Positions 54,791 through 64,000 of a stretch of DNA of 64,000 nucleotides are shown piece by piece. A model generated the notes under the pieces. The model worked only from the letters and a program-made list of their open reading frames with translations, was not told the origin of the DNA and made no database searches. This DNA is from Mytilus edulis (Eukaryota; Mollusca; Bivalvia; Mytilida; Mytilidae): assembly GCF_963676685.1 (NCBI RefSeq), contig NC_092348.1:14296867-14360866 (forward strand). The letters are read 5' to 3'. The position numbers were made by a program, and so were the translations under genes. How positions within the stretch are numbered: position 1 is the first letter of the stretch; each line of letters opens with the position of its first letter.

Positions 54791-57700
54791 CACGTGTTTT
54801 TTCTCTCTGATTCTCGGTACAAAATTAATGTAATTATCCCTAATTTGCCACTTTTTTCTATTTGATTCAATGTACAAATGTACCAGTAAATATAAAAACA
54901 TCATTAAAATACATAAAATATAAAAAAAATATATCCTCCCCCCAATCAAGACCTGTACTATAATTGAAACAAAAATTTCTCAAGATGAGACGTATGTTTC
55001 ATGGTACTGCCAGGGTTGGTCTCCGATGGTGCCATCTATCAAGTGTACTTTTGTACGAAAATGACTTAAATGATACATTCTGATAAAGTGTTCATTTTTG
55101 TTTATTTATTTGTAACAAAATCAAGGTTATAGCTTTCTATGTAAACATTGGCGTTGTTGTTATACCTGTCTACATACCATAAGAATTTTAATCCTGTATC
55201 GTATAATATCGTACTTAAATATATGTTTAATTGACAAAAATGTAGATGATTGTAGATCTTGTTAGTCTATATCAATTTTCGGTTGGTTTTTTTTTAGACT
55301 TGGGCCGATTTAGTGCCAAATATATTGTATAGAAACCTATTGATTGTTGAAGACTATTTTGACTTCTTTGGTAATTTATGTTATTGAAATGATTAATCAG
55401 TTCAGTGTACCACACATACGTTTAATCATACCTAGACGGACTTAATGTTGAGTAAGGTTTTTGTTTATTTCTCTTAAAATATTTGATTGATATGACTGAT
55501 TAAGCTTTTTTCTTGACCACACCTTAAAAAGATTAATCACGCTTGCAAAGTAAAATGAACATATCTTATATTATACGATTAAAGAGTGATTTTAATGTGG
55601 TTCTTTGACATAACAGCACTCTTCGCAGTCAACGTAGGTGTGTTGATGTTTCTTAATATGTTATAAACTCAGAAACTGTAATGTTTTGTGTTCAATCCAT
55701 GGTTGTAAAAAGTAAAATCACAAAAATACTGAATTTCAAGGAAAATTCAAAACGGAAAGTCCCCAATCAAACGGCAAAATTAAAGATAAAACCCACAAAC
55801 AAATGGACAACGACTGTCATATTTCTGACTTGGTATAGGCATTTTTCAAATGAAAAGATTCACGCAAATATATAGCTTTCCTGTCCCAATGACAGTCTAT
55901 ACTATATGGAAAATCCCTGTCTGTCCTGATTTCTTTTAAGGTCTCTCAAAGCGTTTCATATTTTTAGCTTTTCAAATTTCGAGCGCGAGTGTACCTCATA
56001 CAGATTAATCCAGAAACACATTTTCTATCGTTTACTTGAGACATTTGACAAGTTTTATTAACTTCTTTCAGTATGGAAATAGTTTGACATTTTTAAACAC
56101 GAACGTTATATTTCAGGCAGAGTCTGTCATATGTTCCATTTTACCTGATTAACGTCTTTTAAATGCAAATTGTGATCTAATTTACATTCAAAAACATGTA
56201 GACGATGGATTGAAATTGACAAATCATGAATTACTGCCATTGCTCATTTCTAATATATTTGGAAAAAAAACAGACAGGTGCGAGGCACCTTTTTTCATGT
56301 CAGTGATTTTGTATGTAGTTCGTGCTTGTGCAAAGCAAATAACTAATTAAATTATATACGACAAGAAGAAAATCAACTCGTCTGAAGTATTTGTGAATTA
56401 AATTATAAATATTTTTAAAAAAAAATGTGCTTTCAGATGATATGTTTAAGATCTTATAGGGTCTTTCGGATGCAACTTTAAGAGGTTATCTGGTTAGTTG
56501 TTTTATCAATAAATCGATACGAAGAACAAAATTAGACTAGTATTTGGGATATTATATACTTTCCTCATATACATAAGATAATAAATTAACAAATGAAGCA
56601 AAATAAAAATACAACGAAAATACAACCACACTGTGTACAAAATAGTACCAGGGACGAACAAACCAATTAATATAAACAAGTAGAGCAATGCTTTATAACA
56701 CAATCTCGATGGATGTCTATTGATCACCGAAAACTTAGGAATCTACAATAGTATACCGATGTTCTAAACTCGTAAATCCATTTTGAATACAAAAGTCAAG
56801 ATAAGAAAAATGAGGGAATCGCATGATATCCACACGGGTCGATACAAAGTGCAACAACCGTAATTGTCACCTGCTATACATGCATCGCCCGTCATACGAA
56901 TCAACAAGCATTTGAAATGTACTATTAAAGAATATGACGCAGTCGCTGAATTTGCTGATCAGAAACTTTTATGGTATTTTAAGGTATAAAATAAAATATA
57001 TAAATCCAGTAGGTGTAACATTCATACAAAAGCTGATTTATAAAATCTAAGAATGAAACATTTGATTCAGTCACATGCTTTTCGTATCAAACAATCTATG
57101 TCGTATGAACGCAACCCAAAAAAACCATATCCTCATTAATTATTAATTAATTTTGCATTATTCGTGTGCTTCGTTTCAAACGATTATCAAAGTATTTTTA
57201 ATAAATGGCAAATTTTTTTTATTTGATAAAAGCTGTTGACAATATCTCTTTTTGTTATTTTACAGGGGTGTTAAAAAGTTGCGTGAAGCTCTGTCAATAA
57301 TTTTTTTAACATTATAAGATAAAAAGGAAGCAATTACATTTTATTGATACAACTTTTTTTTCTCTATGAATTGTTTTAACGTTGTCACGGAGTGTCAATC
57401 ATAGATAATTCATTTTATACGGAAATGAAATATAACTTATGGGATTAATGACATGGCCATTAAAACATATGGAATTGTTTAAAACTAATATGTTATGTAA
57501 GTAAATATAGGTAGCTGATAGAATTTTATAGCAATAAATTATTATCCTTTCATGTGTATGATAAATGGTTGAAAGCTGATTATTTTTTACGAGCTATCTA
57601 CGTTAAAATCGACATCTTTATTATGTTAATTTCAGTTATGTGACGTATATGATATCTAATTGATTTCTCGTGGAATAAAACTCTAGCTCACACCTGATAC

Positions 57701-58320
57701 AGCTATGTGTTTAAAGTCAAAATATCAATATAAAAGAATTTTTTTATAATTGAAAAGAAAAGCTTTCACGCTTCATGCAAAACATGATACCACTTTGTCG
57801 ATGCCTCTACTGGTTGAATAATAACCCCCGAGGGTATCACCAGCCCAGTAGCAAGTTAATCGATAATGGCATGAAAAAAGCATCTGCATTAAAATTTGCT
57901 GTTATCAAAGTTTGGAAATTCTTTAACATTTAGGAATGTATCTCACTCATGCAAAGCTCTGATTCCTTGGCCAGTTTTGGCTTAACTTTTTTGTTCTTTT
58001 TGCTGTATAGCTCTTCGTGTTTTAATAAGCTTTGAATTTTTCAAATATTATGGCGCAGAAAAATGGTCACCGTATATGTTATCATTTGCTTTCATATCGC
58101 CGTTATATATTTAAAAAAGAACAGCTTTCAATTCTTTATTACCTATGTTAATACAATGAATATATGACATTGGTATCGAATGATGAATGTGTATTAAATC
58201 CATTACAAGAGATGTTTATATTATGTCGATGTAATTGTTTGCACTCGTTTGTAGGTCATATGCATTGAATTATTTTCACTCCATTGATTATCCTTTAGTA
58301 TCCTTACTCTGTTCGATCTT
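54791..58320. other. Intergenic with sparse repeats
   Basis: 55715-55870 is an AAAACGGAAAGTCC-family copy (ACTGTCATATTTCTGACTTG). 57785-57900 is a degenerate family A copy (CCCCGAGGGTATCACCAGCC). A small perfect hairpin AGGTGC-GAG-GCACCT lies at 56277-56291. Nothing else was recognised. Confidence 0.5.
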
Positions 58321-58329
58321 CTTCTTTGT

Positions 58330-58955
58330 ACATTTACTCGTGATACATGAGCTCACTGAAATTAACTTCTTTGTACAATGACTTGTAATATCTGAACTTA
58401 CTTCAACTTTCTATTTTGACCAAAGACTCGTGATATATGAACTCACTTTTTAAGTTCACATCTTTGTACAATGATTCGTGATATCTGAACTCACTTAATT
58501 AAGTTCACATCTTTGAACAATGGTTCGTATATCTGAACTCACTTCAATATTCTATTTTGTACAATGAATCTTGACAGCTCAACTCACTTAAGTTGACTTC
58601 CTTGTTCAATGACTCGTGATATCTGTACTCATTTCAATGTTCTGATCTGTACGATGACTTGTGATATCTCTTGATAACTGACATCATATCAGTATTCGGC
58701 ATTTGTCTGTGTGCCTATTTTCTATAGTTTATAATGATTCGTGATATCTCAACTCACTTAAGTTGTTTTTTAGTACAATGACTCGTGATATCTGAACTCT
58801 AATGAATGACCTGTGATTTCTGAACTAATTTCAATATTATGTTTTGAACAATGACTGGTGATATCCGAACTCACTAAATTAAATTTACACTTTTGTTCAA
58901 TGAATCGTGATATATGAACTCACTTCAATAATCTATTTTGTATCTGTACTCCCTT
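58330..58955. repeat. ~45-50-bp minisatellite, block 1
   Basis: The unit is approximately ACTCGTGATATCTGAACTCA CTTNAATTNACTTCTTTGTA CAATG, repeated with much drift. It continues at 59375-59585 and 60947-61085 after two insertions. Confidence 0.85.
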
Positions 58956-58964
58956 CGGTATATT

Positions 58965-59370
58965 TCGTTCTTGGCTTTCATTTTTCCTAATGTGCGTTGT
59001 CTATATTCTTCTTTTTTTGTGCTGCTTTGTTATACATTTGTTTGTTTTCATAATGATTTAGGTTATAACACAACGTTGACTGCTGTACCCCTATTTTTGA
59101 CATATTTACCTATTATGTCTGTTGTTTTGTTCACACATCGTTGTCATTATAATGGAATTGCATACGACTGTCATACAAGTGAAAGGTTACGCTTGCTATA
59201 CAACCATGTTTAATCCACTATTTTCATTATCAGGAAATACATGTACCTAGTCAGAAATATCACAGTTGTTATCCATTCGTTTGATGTGTTTGAGCTTATG
59301 ATTATCCCATTTGATAAGGGACTTTTCGTTTTTATTTTTTCAGAGTTCGGTATTTTTGTGATTTTACTTT
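58965..59370 (+). mobile_element. Retroelement 3' end, copy 2, inserted in the minisatellite
   Basis: TGACTGCTGTACCCCTATTT, TATTATGTCTGTTGTTTTGT, CACACATCGTTGTCATTATA and ATTTTTGTGATTTTACTTTT parallel 54340-54790. It is flanked on both sides by ACTCGTGATATCTGAACTCA units, hence a 5'-truncated insertion. Confidence 0.8.
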
Positions 59371-59374
59371 TTGT

Positions 59375-59588
59375 ACAAACAAAGACTTGTGATATCTCGG
59401 CTCACTCAAGTTGACATTTTTGTACATTGAATTGTGATATCTGAACTCATTTAACTTTCTTTTTTGTTCAATGACTCTCAACTTATCTCAGTATACTTAT
59501 ATTGATGACAGACTCGTGATATCTTCACTTCAGTATACATCTTTGTACATAAAATCCCGGTATCTGAACTCAATTGAAATGACTACTG
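59375..59588. repeat. Minisatellite, block 2
   Basis: ACTTGTGATATCTCGGCTCA, TTGTACATTGAATTGTGATA and GACTCGTGATATCTTCACTT are units of the 58330 array between the two inserted elements. Confidence 0.8.
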
Positions 59589-59590
59589 TA

Positions 59591-60944
59591 TATGGGCGTT
59601 TTTCAATAAAAACGTACTTTCTTGTCCCAGCCACTTTAAAAAAAATGTGTTTGATCTTTGCAAGTAATTTTTTGTGCAGTCAGTACATTGAATTAGATAT
59701 AACATTTTTAAGCAAAGAAACAGTTTATTTTTTAGAGGGATTGATAAGATATTGATTCCTGAATGGTCCAAAACAACCAAAATGGCATGTCCCTAGACCG
59801 CCTGTTCAACATTCATACTCTCAAATATCGTAAAAAAATGTAGAAATAAATATTAATTTTACTTAATATAAGTTCTTTAATAATTCAAAAGTATGTTTAG
59901 AGCCAACATATTTTAATAAACAGCTTTTAACATAGGATTTTTTATTTTAGAAGGTGTGTCCCTAACACAATGTCCACTACGAAACGAAGTCATTAAAACT
60001 TGCTTATAAACAGTTTTATAAAATCAATGTTATTTTTGTTTGCAAGAGATATAAACATTAGGGTCTTACAAAAGAAGTGATGCTTTTATAACGGCAATTA
60101 AACTGTTGGTAAGAAAAATTGAGCACATCAAATGGACCAGAGTTATACCGTATTTTTGTAAATGTCCACTACGAAACGGGTCAAATCTCCTTCAGTAACT
60201 GGTTTTAAAATTATGAAAAAAATATCAGTGTACAGCTTAATAACGCTTTGATGAATACAGTCAGTCTTGTTACTATTGCAATATTGGGGTTGTGAGAAAA
60301 AAATAAAACATGTGAATACGTCCCCTACGAAACGGTCCCCTACGAAACAAGTTTTGGAGAAAAACGTTTCGTAGTGGACACTACCACTACCATGCAGTCT
60401 TTTTTTACTCTTTTTTCAATTATATTCGTGCAAAGCAAATAACAAAGGTTAGTTTCATGTAATTTTTATTATGTTTTTATTAACATAGAATAGGGTTGAT
60501 GTCAACTACGAAACTTTGTGTCCACTACGAAACGGTTTTGTCAACTACGAAACGCATCAAAATGTCCACTACGTAACATGAGTTGTACCTTCATATGTGA
60601 AGTACTGTCTAATCTTTATCGATAAAAAATGGTTCTCCAATTCAGAAAAAAATGAGATTTTTCTAGTATATAAAGTAAACAAACTGGAATGTCTATAGGA
60701 AACATTTAAAATTGCAAAAATATGTGTGTTTAGAAGCAGTTTCGTAGGGGACAAAAGTCCCCTACGAAACAGTACACAAATTTTGAAAATAATAAATATA
60801 AAGAGTATTTAAGATTGCACTTTTTGTTTACAAACAGGTCTATAATAGAGGTATTCAAATAACTCTTGAAAATAAATTTTAGGCTAGTTGATTTTCCATT
60901 TTTTTTAGGTCTGAAAGGAACGATTTTATTGAAAAACGCCTATA
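59591..60944. mobile_element. 1,354-bp TIR element with repeated TACGAAAC motif
   Basis: The left end is TATGGGCGTTTTTCAATAAA and the right end (reverse complement) is TATAGGCGTTTTTCAATAAA. Similarity continues through CGT.C.TTC, and TA is present at both junctions. It sits inside the 58330 minisatellite. No long open frame is present, so it is non-autonomous. The interior carries at least eleven GTCCMCTACGAAAC-type 14-mers at about 59972, 60164, 60320, 60334, 60366(-), 60500, 60520, 60540, 60564, 60739(-) and 60757. Confidence 0.8.
60739..60770. repeat. Perfect 14-bp hairpin of the TACGAAAC motif
   Basis: GTTTCGTAGGGGAC, a loop of AAAA, then GTCCCCTACGAAAC. Confidence 0.97.
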
Positions 60945-60946
60945 TA

Positions 60947-61085
60947 TGGAGTCATGATATCTAAACTCACATCAGAATACCGCTCTGAACACTAATTCAT
61001 GGTATCTGAACTCACTTTGCGTTAACTTCTTTGAACATGAACTCGTGATATCTGAACTCACTTTAGTACACTATTTTGTACATAT
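60947..61085. repeat. Minisatellite, block 3
   Basis: GAGTCATGATATCTAAACTC, TTCATGGTATCTGAACTCAC and ACTCGTGATATCTGAACTCA resume the 58330 array right after the TIR element. Confidence 0.85.
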
Positions 61086-62706
61086 ATTCATGTAATCAAA
61101 GTCATTTTTTACATTTTAAAACCTATTGTGATACCTTTTCCAATGTTTTTTTTTTATTAACCCAAATCTGATTTTAGAGATCTATGTGTTAATTTAACCT
61201 CCAAAAAACGATTAACAATACATTAATAAACAACCTATAAAAACAAGCATCATACAAAATAAAATAAAAGTATTACAACAATTACCGAACTCCAAAGGAG
61301 GAAGTGAAAAACTGACAAAATCATGAACATGTATATTTAGTCTCTTGTTTCCTTTAAACTGCTTCTACGTGTGAAATCCATCTTAAATCAAAATGATTTA
61401 TATCGTTCTTAATGCAAAGGGTTTTCCAATATAAAAATGAAATGTACAATAATGTGTACGTAATCATGGTTGTGTTGTCTGGAGGCGTTCTTTAAACTAT
61501 AAATATCATACTTATATTTTTTAAGGTCACTCCAGAACAACTTTTCCGTGTGTAGAATTTGTAAAGCGCAAACTTATTCAGTCAACATCGCACACTGCAA
61601 AAAACAAAGAACCGTTTAAAATCGTTCTATTATGTGAGTTTTTACGACATCCAGTTCCAACCAGTGACTTGTACTTTTTTTTAAAATAATTCCTTTTATT
61701 TACATATATAAAGTTTTTATAGAAGAAATTGATTATGGACATCATTATTTTGTTTTTATCTTATTGTTTAGAAGTGTTAAATGTACTTTCTTGATGTGTT
61801 GAAAATTTCCTTCGTCATGAAATTAATTCCGAACAAAGTTATATGTACCTTTTTAGTCTTAAATCCATTTTATTTATTTTTCAATATTGGAATAAATAAA
61901 CTGAAAATATGTTGCAGTATTTTAAAATTTATTAAAATCCAAGAAAATTTAAAGTATGAATTATAAAAATATATCTTAAGGGAGTCGATCGTTATCGTAT
62001 TTCTATTCAGCAGTGACAGTTTAAGACCTTCACATCTACTATAGAAAACAAAGATTGTATAAGGTCATAAACCGGGTCCGAAATCTCGGCAGACGGATCC
62101 GAATCCGAACTTACCCACCATTTGGGTTTTTCATGTAATTGCTCTTCGAGAATCGGATACCCCCGCGAATTTCAGATTGGGATAACTGGTGTGGTGATAG
62201 CCACTGAGACAACCATCCACCAGAGTTTAAATGACGTAGATTAAGGACGTTCGCTGCTGTTTTAGAATAACAATCTTTTCAAAAGACTGTTGAAAATTAA
62301 TAGTACATGAAGAAATAAAATAAAGGGTTTGTGTGTTTGTTTTCGAGATAAACCAATTGAAAACGTTGCGGACAATAACTCTCTCTAGATTTTTTTTATA
62401 TTTAACATTGGCATCTTTTTCTTTCATAAACGATAAAAATAACAAGAATTTAAAGGATTTTTAAAGATGATATTTTAAACTATATGTAATCAAAGTATGG
62501 AAAAAAGTACGGGTTAGAGGGCACCAAACGCATACAACCAGATATTTCTGAATATTTTGCAAAACTTCGAAAACTAGAGGAGCGAACATCATTTAGACAA
62601 CTATTATATGTCACTTTAAGTCCTGAACGAAAAAATTCCATCAGAATTCATAAATGTGACTTATTTTCCTAAGCTGGTTATTATCTTTATATTTCTTATT
62701 TTTCAG
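61086..62706. other. Intergenic upstream of galaxin-like gene 2
   Basis: No gene was recognised. A small GC-richer patch lies at 62065-62170 (CGGGTCCGAAATCTCGGCAG) and is followed by an AGACC-type repeat fragment at 62180-62235. TTTTTCAG just before 62707 could be the acceptor of a 5' UTR exon. Confidence 0.45.
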
Positions 62707-62712
62707 ATATCC

Positions 62713-62782
62713 ATGGTGATGGAAGTTAGTGGTTGGTTTGTGGTGCTTTGTTTAATTGTACAGCTCAGACAAGCCATATGTG
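62713..62782 (+). CDS. Galaxin-like gene 2, signal-peptide exon
   Basis: ATG at 62713 gives MVMEVSGWFVVLCLIVQLRQ then AIC, a hydrophobic signal. The third-codon ATG at 62719 is an alternative start. The donor is TGTG|GTTAGG in phase 1, a weaker donor than most here. Confidence 0.75.
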
Positions 62783-64000
62783 GTTAGGTTTGATTTGTTT
62801 CTTTCATTTAAAAAGATTATAAGAAAAAACGAAAAAAAAACACGTTATATAAACTTCTTGTTTCCCATGCGCGTTTCTTGATTTACCTTCATCAGGAATG
62901 CTCAAAGCCAAATGTGTGACAGCCAAGGATTCATAAAAGCAAAACAATTTCAGAGCAATATGACCAAAAATAACCTATTCAAATAGCCAAATCCAGCTAA
63001 GGCTAGTTTGCTTAAGGGAGTTGAAACCTTAGTTTCTTAATGATTTCAAAATTTATAAACTCTTTCTATATATTTATAATGGTGTGGCCCAAACGACAAA
63101 ATTGTGAAATTGTAAATTCCTCTCAGCTTATGTTAATCTTTTAAAGGTTTAGAATGGAACAGCCTCATGTGAGTTTAGTACATAGATATATCATTTGCAT
63201 TCATTAGAAGTGATATAGGCATATTCGAAACCATTTTACATTCGTGTTTGTCTAACTAAAACAAGAACAAACATCAACCAAAAAGATATTTGACTCACAT
63301 CATCAATTTTCGCAAATATTTTGTGGTAAGGCTGATGCATTTGTATGTAAAGAAAAAATGTCTATGATAAGACAATTTTGGCAGTTGTCCACAGATGCAA
63401 GCAGCATTTTTAAACGTGTGTCAAGCCATTTATATTCTTCACATTTTCAAGATATCTTACAAAGTTGATGAGATATCTTATTAACTAAATAAGATATCTT
63501 ATACATGTATATCTAAACAAAAAATGAATATACACTATATATAAAATTCGTGCATCCGAAGCGCATTTCTGTATTTACCTTCATTAGGAACGTCTGAAGC
63601 CGAATATCTGGAAGCCAATGAACCGTAGAAGAGCTATATATTAAAAATAAAGAGAAACTCATCTAAGATAAATTTTGCTTGAGATATCTATTCAACCAGT
63701 TGAAATACCGTATACATTAGTAGAGATATCTTTTTGATTTATCCTAGAAATCAAACCATCAACCTTGTCACATTAACCTTAAACAGTGAAATAGAAGATT
63801 AATTACAACATACTTAAACATTCAATTCAAAACTGTATTCTCCATTCAAAATTATAATGGTAAACGAATATAGACTTTCATTTCTTAACTCTCGATTTCA
63901 GCATATTGCGGAAGCTCTTACTATGACCCTTCAGATAATACCTGTTGTAACGGAGTCTTGACATCTTCTAAAAACCAACAATGTTGTGGAAAGAAAGGCT
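62713..64000 (+). CDS. Galaxin-like secreted protein 2 (5' part, runs off window)
   Basis: Exons 62713-62782 and 63902-64000 (incomplete) join in phase 1. The first is a signal peptide. The second starts AYCGSSYYDPSDNTCCNGVL then TSSKNQQCCGKKG, the same CG...(F/Y).P...TCC.G....CCG register as the first repeat of the gene at 42707-45970. Predicted to be an extracellular disulfide-rich matrix protein. The two genes are divergent, 16.7 kb apart, and share intron position and phase, so they are paralogues. The remainder of the repeat array lies beyond base 64000. Confidence 0.85.
62783..63901 (+). other. Intron of galaxin-like gene 2 with two related repeat copies
   Basis: ATGCGCGTTTCTTGATTTAC CTTCATCAGGAATGCTCAAA GCC at 62868 and AAGCGCATTTCTGTATTTAC CTTCATTAGGAACGTCTGAA GCC at 63556 are diverged copies of one dispersed repeat. 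Between them, 63440-63510 holds a few AGATATCTTAT units like the array at 37300. It ends CTCGATTTCAG. Confidence 0.7.
63902..64000 (+). CDS. Galaxin-like gene 2, second exon (partial)
   Basis: The acceptor is ATTTCAG|CA and completes a split Ala codon. The 99 bases contain two Cys-Cys pairs and a single leading Cys, without a stop. The frame continues past the window edge. Confidence 0.85.

Noticed and set aside
59471..59780. ORFs overlapping the left end of the TIR element
   Set aside because: They cross the minisatellite/element boundary, so they cannot be an ancestral gene of either.
1..64000. tRNA or rRNA genes
   Set aside because: No cloverleaf with A/B boxes or rRNA-like block was recognised by eye. 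A covariance-model scan would be decisive.

Overview
The window looks like AT-rich nuclear DNA of a bivalve mollusc, most likely a marine mussel of the Mytilus type. Three things support this: spliced genes with GT-AG introns, two galaxin-like di-cysteine secreted proteins, and many dispersed repeats that I recall from mussel sequences (this last point is from memory and was not searched). There is no operon structure, rRNA, CRISPR array or other prokaryotic feature. Only three protein genes are visible, and most of the sequence is intron, intergenic DNA and mobile-element debris.

Region 1-27100 (+ strand) holds the 3' part of a membrane adenylyl cyclase gene. Sixteen exons were joined with consistent phases, giving 697 residues plus stop. 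They cover the end of the C1a catalytic domain, C1b, the second six-helix membrane block with a glycosylated loop, and the complete C2a catalytic domain. C1b and C2 details place it near vertebrate ADCY2/4/7. Its introns hold a 39-bp minisatellite built on an exon-intron junction, a 1.9-kb minisatellite with a 1,074-bp higher-order period, several MITEs, a roughly 1-kb dispersed repeat and a possible 48-bp cassette exon. The final exon is followed by a 99-bp tandem duplication that contains the stop codon.

Region 27100-42600 is intergenic. It holds a 0.4-kb segmental duplication, copies of a roughly 350-bp repeat family, a 1.2-kb GATATC-rich near-palindromic array and a 459-bp PIF/Harbinger-type MITE with TTA target duplications.

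Region 42600-46040 (- strand) is a two-exon galaxin-like gene. A signal-peptide exon (45970-45895) is spliced in phase 1 to one long exon (44151-42707) with 29 Cys-Cys pairs and a Pro/Lys-rich repetitive tail. Region 62713-64000 (+ strand) is the start of a second galaxin-like gene with the same layout, which runs off the window. The two genes are divergent paralogues about 16.7 kb apart. By family they would be secreted matrix proteins (shell, byssus or other extracellular matrix).

The DNA between them (46-62.7 kb) is repeat-rich: tandem 354-bp family copies, a 34-bp minisatellite, a decayed reverse transcriptase fragment, and a nested locus at 58.3-61.1 kb. There, a minisatellite has been interrupted by a retroelement 3' end and by a 1,354-bp terminal-inverted-repeat element. 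That element carries at least eleven copies of a GTCCMCTACGAAAC motif, including a perfect 14-bp hairpin. It is the strongest candidate for something undescribed in the window.
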